Source: Posidonia oceanica | Lineage: Eukaryota > Streptophyta > Magnoliopsida > Alismatales > Posidoniaceae | Length of the DNA: 64,000 bases | Direction: 5' to 3' | Assembly: GCA_037176725.1 (NCBI GenBank) | Contig: JAZBRS010000026.1 | Location: 153,151,501 to 153,215,500, forward strand | In this document: one piece after another, positions 11,562 to 23,480 of the stretch | How positions within the stretch are numbered: position 1 is the stretch's first letter | Layout of the letters: the number at the start of each line of letters is the position of its first letter | Translations under genes and position numbers: made by a program | Notes under the pieces: model-generated | Seen by the model: the letters and a program-made list of their open reading frames with translations, nothing else | What the model was told of the DNA's origin: nothing | Database searches by the model: none

Positions 11562-13319
11562 CTACTGATAGTACTTCTTGAGATAGCATGCATTGACCGG
11601 CTCTGATTGCCTAGTCTGATCCATGTCCTCAAGAACCACTACACCGCCTGAGAATGCCTGCTTGACCACAAAGGGGCCACGCCAGTTGGGTCGGAATTTG
11701 CCTCGACCGTCTGGCAGGTGGATGGCTCGCAGGACAAGGTCACCTGGCTGGAAGCTCCTAGGTCGCACCTTCTTCAGGTATGCTCTTGCCATCTGCTTCT
11801 GGTAGCAGCGAGCGTTGTGCATTGCTTGCAATCTGTGCTCGTCAATCAGGTTGAGCTGGGCGCAACGGTCCTCGACCCATTCTGCTTCTTCCAGCTCTGC
11901 TTCTCGCAGGATTCGCAGCAAAGGGATCTCCACTTCGACAGGCAGCACTGTCTCCATACCATATGCCAGCGAATACAGGGTGGCTCCTATCGAGGTCTAC
12001 ACTGAAGTTCTGTACGCCCAGAGTGCGTATGGGAGCTTATCATGCCAGTCTTTGTGAGTTTCTGCCATCTTCTTCATTATTTTCACAATGTTTTTATTGG
12101 CAGACTCCACTGCTCCATTCATCTACGGCCGGTATGGCGAGGATCTATGAGGCTTGATCTGGTGCTTCTACAGGTATTCCTCGATCCTCTTTGCAATGAA
12201 GTTCAAGCCATTGTCAGAGATGATTGCATGCGGGACCCCATATCGAGTGACAATGTTATTTCTGATAAACCTCTCTGTCATCGCAGTTGTAACCGCCTTG
12301 TAGGAGGCTGCTTCCACCCACTTAATGAAATAGTCTATTGCTACCAGGATGAAGCGATGACCATTCGATGCAGCAGGGTGTATAACGCCGATGACATCCA
12401 TCCCCCAAGTGGAGAAGGGCCATGGCGAGGACATGCTATGCAATTCCTGCAAGGGTGCGTGCATAAGATTACCATGGATCTGGCAGTTGTGGCATCTACG
12501 CACAAACTGGCAGCAGTCTGCCTCCATGGTTGACCAGAAATAGCCTTGCAACATTATTTTCTTAGCTAGCAGCACTCCATTCATATGCGGACCACAAGTC
12601 CCTGCATGAACCTGGAGCATAAGCATGTTGGCCTCTGGCTTGCTCAAGCAGCACAGGAGCATCTGACTATATGATCTTCTGTATAACTTCCCTGCCCCTA
12701 ACATGTACTTTGACGCTAGACACGCCAGAGTCCTTCTATCTACTGCTGAGGTGCCAGGCGGGTGGCTGCCAGACTTTAGGAAGGCTTGGATGTCGCAGTA
12801 CCAAGGCTGCTCTTCTGCTGAATCTACCTCCTCTATGCTCATGCAGTGCACAGGCTGTTCCATGCATGTAACTAATACATCCACTGCTCGGTCTTCAGGT
12901 ATACTAAGCCAGGACGCTAAGGTTACTAGCGCATCTACATATGCGTTCCTTGCCCTGTTCATATACGAGAAGCGGATGCTTGCAAACTTGTCTATCAGCT
13001 TTAGCAGGTGTTCGTGATATGGCACCAACTTTGGGTCCTTTGTTCTCCAATCGCCATTCACTTGGGAAATCACCAGCATGGCAGCGCCGTGCACATGTAG
13101 CTTCTGCACCTCATGCTCGAGCACGACCTTCAATCCCAGAATGCATGCTTCATATTCTGCTTCATTATTAATGCATTTGAAGGTCAGCTTCCTTGCAAAG
13201 GGGATCATCAACCCCTGCGGCGTGGTCAGCACCGTGCCTACGCCTCGACCCTTCTTGTTGACAGCGCCATCAAAGTAGAGCTGTCAATGCTCTAAGTCTT
13301 CAGGGTCCTTCTCCTCAGA
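11562..13319 (-). pseudogene. Element A second RNase H (archaeal type) and integrase
   Basis: It begins LYFDGAVNKKGRG just after a TGA where Trp fits (about 13286), then NNEAEYEACILGL and NAYVDALVTLAS: the extra RNase H that marks the Tat lineage. The expected Asp of the G-D-S motif is Ala here (VHGAAMLVI). Integrase follows: zinc module (HAGTCGPHMNG, CHNCQIH), catalytic Asp in WGMDVIGV and in IISDNGLNF, Glu in GAVESANKN. TAG stops lie at 12168-12170, 12123-12125 and 11997-11999, all in one frame. The C-terminal part is LVYG-like (SLAYGMETVLPVE), then FRPNWRGPFVVKQ, a GPF/Y-like module, ending at 11562. No frameshift is seen from RT to the end. Confidence 0.92.
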
Positions 13320-13928
13320 GTCCTCCATTGCAAAGAGAATGTCCTCATCCAGGAACTACGTCTGGAGAGGCTGGTATTCAGGCAAAGGAAAGTCTGCAAG
13401 GTGATCTACCATGGCTTGGCCCTTCATGGCTCACTGCGTGACAAAGGTGATGTCGTACTGAGACAACAACACTTGCCACTTGACGCATCTACCTACCATT
13501 GCTGGCTTTTGGAAGAGGAACTTGATGGAGTCATGTCAGCATAGGAGCCAGACTGGATACGCCAACATGTAGTGCCTCAGCTTCTGTGTAGCCCAGAAGA
13601 GGGATAGGCAGGTCTTCTCCATTGTGCTATACCTGGCTTCACAATCATTGAATTTCTTGCTCAGGTAGTAAATTGCGTGCTCATTTCTACCAGATTCATC
13701 ATGCTGACCCAAGACGACGCCCATGGAATGCTGCATGGTAGAGAGGTAGAGAAGCAAAGGTCTCCCCAGCGTGGGTGGGACCAACACAGGAGGTTTGGTC
13801 AGAAGTTGCTTGATCTTGTCAAAGGCAACTTGGCATTCCTCGCTCCAACTAATCTGTGCATTCTTTTTCAGGAGCTTGAAGATCGGTTCGCATATAGACG
13901 TGAGCTGTGCAATGAACCGACTGATATA
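13320..13928 (-). pseudogene. Element A RNase H (RT-linked domain)
   Basis: Continues the RT frame: KNAQISWSEECQVAFDKIK, PLLLYLSTMQHSMGVVLGQ, NEHAIYYLSKKFNDCEARYSTMEK and QAMVDHLADFPLPEY are standard Ty3/gypsy RNase H landmarks. In the first of these the family usually has Asp at the position of Gln in TMQHSMG, so a catalytic residue may be lost. Stops at about 13536 (TGA), 13435 (TGA) and 13360 (TAG) break it without changing frame. Confidence 0.87.
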
Positions 13929-13931
13929 CTA

Positions 13932-15061
13932 CAGGCGTCCAAGCAGGCCTTGGACTTCTTTCTCTGTCCTGGGGGGTGGCATGTCCACGATGGCTTTTGC
14001 TTTCATCGAGTCCACTTCAATCCCCCTCTGGCTAACGATGTAGCTCGGGAGCGTGCCAAAAGATACCCCGAATACGCATTTGCTGGGGTTAAGGCGCAGC
14101 TTATACTTTCTTAAGCAGTCAAAGAGCTTCCTTAAGCAAGCAAGGTGATCCTCAGGCTCTTTGGTCTTGGCAATCATATCATCCATATATACCTCAACTT
14201 CTTGATGCATGAGGTCGTGGAAAAGTGCAATCATGGTCCTCTGATAGGTTGCACCAGCATTTTTCAGCCCAAATGGCATGACTTGGTAGCAGAAGACACC
14301 CCAAGGGGTGATAAATGATGTTTTCTCCATATCCTCTTCTGCCATTCTAATCTGATTATAGCTAGAGAAGCCGTCCATAAAAGAGAGCATTTTGTGCCCT
14401 GCAGTGTTATCGACTAGGATGTCAATGTGCAGTAGTGGAAAATCATCCTTGGGACTTGCCTTGTTCAGGTCCCGATAGTCGATGCACATGCGGACTCGTC
14501 CATCTTTTTTAGGTACTGGCACAACATTTGCAAGCCACTCAGGGTAAGGATGACCTTGAGAAAGTTAACACTATGCTGCTTCATGATCTCCTCCTTGATC
14601 ATAAGTAGCCACTGCGGTCGCCATCATCTTAGCTTCTGCTTTACTGGCCTTGCATCTGGGTCTAAGGGTAGGTTGTGCACAACTATTTCAATGTCGAGGC
14701 CAACCATATCCTCGTAGCTCCAGGTGAAGACATCTGCATACTCTTTCAAGAATGCGATGAATTCTGCTCTAGCCTGGGGCGATAGAAGGGTGCTGATGCG
14801 GACCTCTCTGACTTCTTCTACTGTGCCAATGTTGACAACCTCTGTCTCCTCCTTGACATGGAGGTTGGGGCCTTCTGGATCGTCGTCGTGGGGCCGGAAC
14901 TCAGGCGATGGTTCATCATTCTCATCTTTGCCTGCATCATCCTCCTCTCCATATGCAATAAGCTCCGAGAGGATCTCCTTCTCAAAGGTGGGGTTTGAGA
15001 TATCGAAGGAGTGCAAGTGTTCTGCTGCTTGGCCCTGTGACGCTTCAAGATGGTCACACAT
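13932..15061 (-). pseudogene. Element A reverse transcriptase
   Basis: An acidic N-terminal extension is followed by YADVFTWSYEDMVGLD, HNLPLDPDARPVKQKLR, a TGA (14624-14626, where the family has Arg, so CGA to TGA), then RPQWLLMIKEEIMKQ. A one-base frameshift near 14550 precedes YPEWLANVVPVPKKDG. RT motifs follow: RMCIDYRDLNKASPKDDFPL, LSFMDGFSSYNQI, VMPFGLKNAGATYQR, the active site YMDDM and SKCVFGV. This is the Tat form of Ty3/gypsy RT. Both Asp of YMDD and the Asp of FMDG are kept. The end at 13932 is a TAG in GRLxYISRF, where Gln fits. Confidence 0.93.
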
Positions 15062-15069
15062 ACCCGAGT

Positions 15070-16812
15070 ATTTTTATACCCTTAGCGCACGACCTCTGTC
15101 CTGGCAAGCTCCTCAGTTGGCTCTGCCTGCTCTGACTCTGCCGTTGGCTCTGCTGATTCTGCTACTGCCTGTACTGAAGCTAACTGTGCTGCTGCTTGCT
15201 GTGTTAGGGCTGCATGCGCTACTGTTTGCTGTTGTGCTGCTGGTGCCTGCTGTGTTACTGCTTGTGTGTGTTGTGCCGCTGCCGATGCATGTTATACTGC
15301 TGCCGATGCATGTTGTACTACTACTGGTGCACGTTGCTCTACTACTACAGCATGTTACTCTACCACGGGTGCATGTTGCTCTACTACTACTGCATGTTGC
15401 TCTACCACGGGTGAATGTTGCTCTACTACTACTGCATGTTGCTCTACAACTACTGCATGTTGCTCTGCATGTTGCTCTGCTACTGGTGCATGTTGTACTA
15501 CATGTTGCTCTGCTATTTGTGCATGTTGTACTGCTACAGCTTGCTGTGCTACTGGTACTGCTTGTGGCACTGATGCTGCTAGTATCTATTGTGCTGTTGC
15601 ATCCTCTGCATGCTCTGGTGTGCTTGCCAAGGATATATCAGGCCGGCGACTGATCAGGGCACTGCTGCCTGCTGCATTGTCCAAGTGTGGCCTACGCTGC
15701 ATGAACCATTGAGACTCACTCCCTGGCTGCAGGGTGATCGGCTCATCTGGTCTGACCGGTGCCTTGAGCGCTAGATCTTCCTTTAGGACCATGATAGAGG
15801 GATCTATGGACACGGCCTTCCCCTTCTTCTGTGCTGTTTCATGCTCTGCCACGTCCTGCGCCAGCGACGCGAGCTGCTCCTGGAATAACTGCTCCAAGTC
15901 TCCCATTGAGAAATCAATCTGAGCATCTACAGCCGCCCCTGCCTCCTTATCCGAAGGTGAGTCGACGTAATAAGCGACTGCCGAGCTTGCGGCCGGCCCT
16001 GGCTCGACTGCTGGGCTTTCCGCTGCTTGGGGCACTTGTTTTGCTACTGCTGGGTATGCTGCCAGGATTACTGCTGCTGCTGGCGGGGAGGCACAACTGT
16101 TCTTCTGATGGGCCAATGGCTGAGCCACCATGCTTGCGGATGAAGCGCCGGTGCCCGTGGGTGACAGTGGTGGTCTCCTGGTAACAGCGGTGAGAATCTT
16201 CCGCATAGCAAGATCTGTTGAGGCTGACAGCGGTGTGCCTGACAGAGCCGCCTGGCTTACTTGTGGCGCTGTCAATGATGCGGGCTGAGTCACGCTGCTG
16301 CTTGATCCGACTGACTGTGCCGCCGGAGAAGGTGATTTCCATGCTGGTGTGGCTGCGGCCATAGGCTGACTGCTGGATAATGCCGGAGGGCGTGCCTCTG
16401 GTTCTGGCGCTGCAACTGCGACTGTCGATGACTTTGGTGATGTTGCAGGAAGAGGGGAAACTGTCAACCCCGCCCTAGGGTTTGCCAATCTTGCTGCTTC
16501 ATTAGTGAGTGCCAAGCAAACTGATCGGGAGGCAGTCGCGCTGAGCTGATCCTTGCTGCTGGTTGGGGCTGCCTCAACTATACCAGACTCCTCCTCATCT
16601 GAGTAGTAGTCCTCGATGCAGACCCATTCTTCCTTCGGCAGCTGAGAACTTGGGCATGACGCCTGCTGTGCTAGGGCTTCACTGCTGCTTGATTCCAGGA
16701 TACCTGCACTGGTGAAGTTAGTGAGGTCCTGCGGGATAGCCAATCTCTGATCCTTGGGCAGCATGCATCTGTCTTTGCTGAACTGTAGATCATATCCAAG
16801 GCCTTCAGAATC
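15070..16812 (-). pseudogene. Element A linker between protease and RT
   Basis: Open in the protease frame from 16764 to 15586 and again at 15570-15355. The composition is extreme: Ala/Ser/Pro/Gln-rich, no recognised domain, probably disordered. At about 15240-15560 a 21-bp repeat codes for a seven-residue unit (AVVVEQH, with variants SPVVEQH and APVVEQH). The frame shifts before 15061. In Ogre elements an intron lies between protease and RT, so this position could be spliced, but I see no convincing donor/acceptor pair. Confidence 0.65.
15240..15560. repeat. 21-bp repeat coding for a heptad in element A
   Basis: On + the unit is TGTTGCTCTACTACTACTGCA (given here as two parts: TGTTGCTCTAC, TACTACTGCA), with a variant holding CCACGGGTG. 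Translated on the minus strand it gives repeats of A-V-V-V-E-Q-H. Units degenerate toward both ends. Confidence 0.85.
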
Positions 16813-16815
16813 TCT

Positions 16816-17887
16816 TCACTCTGCTGCTGTGATTGGCTCAGCGATTCCCTGGCCATATCGCCCGAGCGGCGTTCCCTTGACATAGCCCCATCTGTGACAG
16901 ACGTTTTCGACCATCCGGAAGGGGTTGCTGTGAACAGCCAAGGAGTTGACACATTCAAGATCAGGCACAAAGCTAACCGGCTCACACAGATTAACTCGAT
17001 ACATGGCAGTTGAAAGTTCAGGGTCAAAAGGGATAATATGCGAAGAGATGGGTGCAACTGCCTCGATCCGCTCCTTCTCGAAGTTTTTCGCCATTACAAC
17101 GATAACATCGTCGCCGTGGTGAAACTTGATCATGCGGTGGAGGGTTGAGGGGATGACCTGATGCTTGTGCAGCCAAGGGCGCCCAAGCAGGAAGTTAAAG
17201 TTAGGCTCCAAGTCAACAATGTAGAATTCCACATCGAAGGTGACCGGGCCAATGATCAAAGAAATAATCAAGATCCCTAGAGCGTCATGGTGTGTATTAT
17301 CAAAAGCTATCATTCCCTTTATCGCCGGAGTGATATCTTCGGCTTTGAATCCGAGCCTGGTTGCTGTGCGCAATGGATAGACATTAAGGCCTGACCTGTT
17401 ATCAACCAGCGATAGGGGAATGCGAAAGTTTTTGTATTGCACCGTGACAAACAAGGGTTGGTTATGATTAATCCCCGCTGAAGGCAGCTCATCGCTCGTG
17501 AAAGAGATGATCTGAGGCTCCGCGATGACACCAACCATGCTCTCCAGGGCCACGGGTTCTATGGCTTGGGACACACGGGCAGCTTGGAACACTCGGAGAA
17601 AATCCTCACGGTGTTCGGAAGAGGAGTGTATAAGGTCCCAAATGGAAATATCGGCTTTAACCCTCCTAAGTTGGGAAGTGATATCTGTTTTGTGGTGCGG
17701 CTTTCTGGCAGTAGGAGGGGGTGCTTTGGGAGTTGGCTCTACCAGGCTAGGTGCAGGGGGTTGGCTTGATGCTGAGGGTGCTGCGGGCTGGCTAACAGGT
17801 AGGGGTGCTACTGGTTGGCTTGCTGGTGGGGGTGCAGCGGGTGCCGGACGGCTGGGCCTTACCACCGGTGCTGCAGACTGGTATACC
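16816..17887 (-). pseudogene. Element A protease with G-patch-like tail
   Basis: The aspartic protease would process the polyprotein. A Pro/Ala/Ser-rich linker leads to the active-site strand SLVDNRSGLNVYPL, where Tat elements usually have D-N-G-S; Gly is Arg here (a G-to-A change would do this). NFNFLLGRPWLH matches the second conserved strand of the fold. Downstream, RWGYVKGTPLGRYGQGIAEPI-like sequence (split here: GYVKGTPLG, GQGIAEPI) resembles the glycine-rich G-patch-like motif that follows protease in Tat elements. The segment ends at a TGA (about 16813-16815) inside what was probably a longer frame. Its upstream end is the S1 insertion. Confidence 0.85.
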
Positions 17888-20800
17888 CTCCCTGTTGACA
17901 CTCCATTTTGACAGGCTGGATCGTTTGGAGCCTTCCGGTGGCTGCTGGACCTGAACCCAGACCCAAACCTACACCTTCCTCCCCTTCTTTTCCCTCAAAA
18001 CAAGCCTGAACTTGACCCGAGCTTACCCCCCTTTCCCGAACCTGAAAACCCACCAAAATCCATAGGAACACTCACCCCTGATGACTTAGCAAACCCACCA
18101 AAAAGCCTGCAAAATCTCAAACCAGACCCCTCCCGAAAACCCTAGGAAACTTAGGCAAAACTACCCTTTTTCTACACCTCAAAACCCCTCCAAAACTTCC
18201 TCAAAACTGAACCAAAACTCCAGGACCAGAACTAGAAATCCTAGACCCCGCACCCGCCAAATTTCACCCCTTTCGGAGATCTTTAAGACCCCTTCTCGCT
18301 GGAATTATCGTTTTCTCTCTCCGGGATTATCGTTTTCTCTCTCCTCTCTCTCTCCTGATTATCGTCTCTCTTCTCATCCCCTTCTCGCCCTCCTTCTGGC
18401 TTGGCAGCGGGCCCCCTTTGTACTCCTATCCCTTCTCTATCTTATTCCTATTTTTATTCTATTTTTACCATCTTCCTTGAATTTTAAAAAATCTTTTCCC
18501 TCAAACCTACCTCTTCCCCTTTTATTCCCTTTTTTCCTCTTTTCTTCTTCTTTTTCTTTTCTTCTTCCTCCCTTTGCAAAAAACCTCAAAAATCCTTAAA
18601 AATCTGTAAAACCCCAAGACCTAAAAGAAACAAATCAGAATCCCCAGAAAAAGCAATTAAAAACATTAAATAAATAATTAAAAACCTAAACTTAATTAAA
18701 TCAAGCTAAAAAGAAAATCAAGCATGCAAACTAAAAAATGCAAAACAAACTAAAATAAAATACTGTAAAATCAACTAAAAAACTGAAATAAAATCAGAAT
18801 CTACCAAAAATGAAAACCCCACTAAAAGAATTAAAAAAAGCAAACCCCAAGGGAAAGAATTAAAAATCAAATGCTAAAACAAGTAATTAAAGGAGACAAG
18901 AGGCTTAACCTAATAAACATGAGAAAAACAACATAAGAACTTAATTAAAAAAGGAAAAGAAAATACAGTTAAAAGACCTAAAATACTTAATCAAATCAGG
19001 AAAAATCCAACCAGAAAACATCAAGAAGAATTAACAAATAAAAAAACAAAAGCATGGATCAAAAGACTTAAAAAAGGAAAATACAAAAGACTAAAACTAA
19101 AAGCCCAAAACCCACTCAAAATAATGTAAAAATAAATCCTAAAAATCCTAATTAACATCCTAAAATACTTAACAAGAAAACACAATTTTAAAAACAATTT
19201 AAAAGAATTTAACCAACCCCTAATCAAGTGGAAAACAAATCAAAAACAAAATAAAACCCTAAAGTCCTAATCAAGCCTAAAACACACTAATTAACCTGAA
19301 AACGGTCATTAAAAAATCCAGATAAACGTCTAACCAACAACCCAAGTCATCCCATATTTTTATTTATTTTTATCTCTTTTTTTCCTATTTTTTCTTTCCA
19401 CCTTTCTTTCTTTCTTCCTTTTTTTCTTTTTCTCCTTCCTTACTGGGCTTATCAGCCCGTTTACCTTTTCTTTCTTTTTTTCAAAACTCTCGGCCCGCGG
19501 CCCGTTGCTACAGTCGTCGTCCTCCTTCCCTCCTCCCGCAGGTCTACAGTGCCGGCTGCACAGCTACAGTCCTGCCATGGCAGCTGCAGCGCCAGCACCT
19601 GTCACCGCAGACCTGCGCTCGCACGCCTCTGCCGGACCGGACCGGCGTGCGCCGCATCGCGTCCGTGCCTCCTGCCACCGCCTCTCCACATTAATTCGCC
19701 GCAGCCAAGCCTGCAAGCAATCAGAAGTTTAAGGGTGAAAAAGGAGCGGAAACGGGGTGCGTTTGAAGGAGAGGAGAAAGGAGGAAATCATCCCAGAGAG
19801 AGACGACCATTTTCCAGCGAATCCCGAGTGAGAGAGTGGTCGAATTCTCCCCTGAAATCCATCCACGAACACCCGACTTCGGCCTCTCCTTCTTCCAGCG
19901 AACCAGCATCCAAAACACCTCCGGAACCACTCGAAATCCGCCCCCCAATCTCACCCGAGACCCCCTGCAACTCTTCCCCTCCTTTCCACACCGAACGCAG
20001 CCCGCATTTCGCCGGAACGCCACCTGAAGCCCAACCGAAACCCAACACCGCCTCTCCTGGAATTCCCACCACCACAGACCTCCAATCGATCCCAAACCTT
20101 CCCCGGACACTCGCCTAACCTCCACCTTCCTGAGCCACCCAGCCTCCATCTCCGACTCGCCCCACAGACGAAACGAACCACCACAAACACCTGCGCCGAT
20201 TTCCGTCCGAAATCCACTCCGCCAGCAAACTCCCACCACGGTCTCCAGAAAACCCTTCCAGCCATCCAAGTAACCTCGCCGCACCTCCAGCAATCTCCCG
20301 GAACGCTCCATCCAAGCCGACGAGCAGCGGACACCTCCCTCGACCTCCGGCAGCATCCTCTGAACCCAGAAAAGCCAAAGCGTCACCTGGGCTGCAGAGC
20401 TTCGGTCCGATTGATCAGGAGGCACCGGAGGAACGTCCTGAAGTGATCCCAACCCCCGTGGGCAGCCGGCAACACCTGCAGCAACCAGGCGACTTCCACC
20501 GGCGACAGCTGAAGTCACTGACGTCGGGGGAGCGACTCGGGCGCGGGAAAAGGTAATCGCTGCTTCCCCTAGCTTCCTCTCCTTCTTCTCTTGCTTCCCC
20601 AGCCTTTAGAATAGGCTTTCCGGACCTCCTGCTCCGTCTTCAGCTCGCCGGACAGTCCTCCTTCTCCGGCGCCGGCTGCCTTTCCTCCGGACATTCCGAC
20701 CAGCAGAGCGAGTTCCAGTCGACCCCCGGAGCTCCGGACGACCGCCGACGCTGCTCTCCGCCTTCCCGCGCGTCCTCAGCCTCCCCTGTCGACGGCACGA

Positions 20801-22164
20801 ACTCTGGAAGCTTCGTGCTACAGTGATCGTCGCCGTCGACGATCGACTGTTCACTTATTTTTTCAGTTTACATAGTTTTAGGGTAAATATTGCATGTCTG
20901 TCCTGAGTTTTCTCTTTTTTGCATTCCAGTCCTTATTTCGTTTATTCTGCTTGGTTTTTAATTAAGTACTTTGCTAAATTGCACGATCTGTTTATGTTTT
21001 TCAATATTTGCAAATAGGTCCATTCACTGTGCTGTGCTGTTGTGATATCTTGCAGTTTAGTCCTCCTGTTTCCCTTTTTTGCATTTAGGTCCTGTACCAA
21101 GTCAGTTCATTTATTTACTCATATTTTACCATACTGTATTGCATCCTGGCCCCTTGCATGTTTTTATTTTTGCACTTAGGTCCATGCACTGTAGAAACTT
21201 AGGTTCTGATTTTTATTTTTGGTTGGTGCATTGCATATTTGCCCCTCTACTTTATATATTTGCAGTTAGGTCCATTTTAAATGGACAGTATCTGTGCTGC
21301 ATGCATTTTAACTTACTGCATTGCATTTTTAACCCCATATTTTCCAGGAATTGCACTGTGGTCCTGTCACTTAATTTTCAGAACATATTTTCCATACTAA
21401 ATTGCATTTCCAACCCCTGCATGATTTCAAAATCACACTCAGGTCCCTGCACGCTTTGAAAATCATGTGAAAAGACCATTTTGCCCCTACATTGCATTTT
21501 AACCCCTATGCCTACCAAATTTCATACAGACCTTCCACTAGTACCCCCAGACTCCCCAAGACCTTGTTTTCTGGAAAATTTGCATTTTAGACCCTAGATT
21601 TTTTCAAAATGGCACTCTGCCCCCTTTCGGTTTCAAAATCTCTTTTAAAGCATACCTTCTTTTCAAAACACCCTTCTGAGTCTAGTTTTTTGCCAAATAG
21701 ACCCTTGGCTTCCCCTGTTTTCAAAGTCTTCTCATGTGGAACCCTGTTTTCTGGAAAATTTGCACTTTCCGCCCCTTTTCTTTTTCAAAATGCTTTCTGG
21801 ACCCCTGGTTTCTCTCAAATTACCTCTCTTTACTTTTCTTGCTTTTACTTGCATTTTGCATCCATTTAGTCTTGCATTTTAGCATCTTCTTGCACACACC
21901 AAGCACTTCTAACTCCCCTTCACTTGGGAGGACCTTCAGCACAACCCTAGGATCTCCTGAACACTTAGATCTGGTCTCCTCTTCTGTTCTGGCCCTTCTG
22001 CTCCGGAGCTGCGATATCTTTCAATCCGACCGTCGGATCTCCTCAAGTAAGCTGCCCAGGTGACCGCAGCGAAGCGCTCTTCAGCATGGACCAAACAGAT
22101 CTCCGATCAGACTCTCGGATCTCCAGGTATATCTCCCTGAACTTCTGCACTGCATTCATTTTGC

Positions 22165-23480
22165 ATGCCATTTGCACCGTTTTGCGTGCCTTTTAGTTTT
22201 TGCCTCGTTTTGCGTGTTTTCTTGTTTTTCTCGCTCCGTTTTGCGCGTCACTTCTCCATCTTGCACCGTTTTGCGTGCCTTTTAGTTTTCTCGCCCCGTT
22301 TTGCGTGTTTTCTTGTTTTCTCGCTCCGTTTTGCGCGCCACTTCTCTATCTTGCACCGTTTTGCGTGCCTTTTAGTTTTCTCGCCCCATTTTGCGTGTTT
22401 TCTTGTTTTCTAGCTCCGTTTTGCGTGCCTTTTAGTTTTCTCGCCCTGTTTTGCGTGTTTTCTTGTTTTTCTCGCTCCGTTTTGCGCGCCGCTTCTCCGC
22501 CTTGCACCGTTTTGCGTGCCTTTTGGTTTTCTCGCCCCGTTTTGCGTGTTTCCTTGTTTTTCTCGCTCCGTTTTGCGTGCCACCTCTTTGTCTTGCACCG
22601 TTTTGCGTGCCTTTTAGTTTCTTCGCCCCGTTTTGCGTGCCTTTTAGTTTTCTCGCCCCGTTTTGCGCGTTTTCTCGTTTCATCGCTCCGTTTTGCGCGC
22701 CGCTTCTTTGCCTTGCACCGTTTTGCGTGCCTTTTAGTTTTCTCGCCCCGTTTTGCGTGTTTTCTTGTTTTTCTCGCTCCGTTTTGCGCACCGCTTCTCC
22801 GCCTTGCACCATTTTGCGTGCCTTTTGGTTTTCTCGCCCCGTTTTGCGTGTTTCCTTGTTTTTCTCGCTCCGTTTTGCGTGCCACCTCTTTGTCTTGCAC
22901 CGTTTTGCGTGCCTTTTAGTTTCTTCGCCCCGTTTTGCGTGCCTTTTAGTTTTCTCGCCCCGTTTTGCGCGTTTTCTCGTTTCATCGCTCCGTTTTGCGC
23001 GCCGCTTCTTTGCCTTGCACCGTTTTGCGTGCCTTTTAGTTTTCTCGCCCCGTTTTGCGTGTTTTCTTGTTTTTCTCGCTCCGTTTTGCGCACCGCTTCT
23101 CCGCCTTGCACCATTTTGCGTGCCTTTTGGTTTTCTCGCCCCGTTTTGCGTGTTTCCTTGTTTTTCTCGCTCCGTTTTGCGTGCCACCTCTTTGTCTTGC
23201 ACCGTTTTGCGTGCCTTTTAGTTTTCTCGCCCCGTTTTGCGTGTTTTCTTGTTTTCTTGCTCCGTTTTGCGCGCCGCTCCTCTGTCTTGCACCGTTTTGC
23301 GTCCCCTTTAGCTTGCTTGCCTCGTTTTGCGCGCAGTCTTGTTTTCTTGCACCGTTTTGCGTGCCCTTTCGTTTTCTCGTCTCGTTTTGCGTGCCCTGGT
23401 GTTTTCTTGCCCAGTTTTGCGCCCTTCCTTCGTTTTCTCGCGCGGTTTTGCATTCTTATTCCATTTCTTGCCCCATTTTG
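22165..23480. repeat. Minisatellite in S1: ~30-bp unit with a 302-bp higher-order repeat
   Basis: The base unit contains CGTTTTGCGTGCC then TTTTAGTTTTCTCGCCC; variants have GCGCGCCGC or GTGTTTTCTTG. Groups of about ten units are copied with a 302-bp step (for example near 22451, 22753 and 23055). The units lack stops on both strands because they are about 30 bp, but the 302-bp step changes frame, which argues against coding. Confidence 0.93.

Noticed and set aside
14724..15712. Plus-strand frames of 309 and 148 codons (Leu/Val-rich and Cys/Thr-rich)
   Set aside because: They are antisense shadows of the 21-bp repeat and linker of the minus-strand pol of element A.
19549..20518. Frames of 189 (+) and 265 (-) codons in a GC-rich stretch
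   Set aside because: They lie inside solo LTR S1, overlap on both strands, and have Pro/Ser-rich or Gly/Arg-rich composition expected from GC-rich noncoding DNA.
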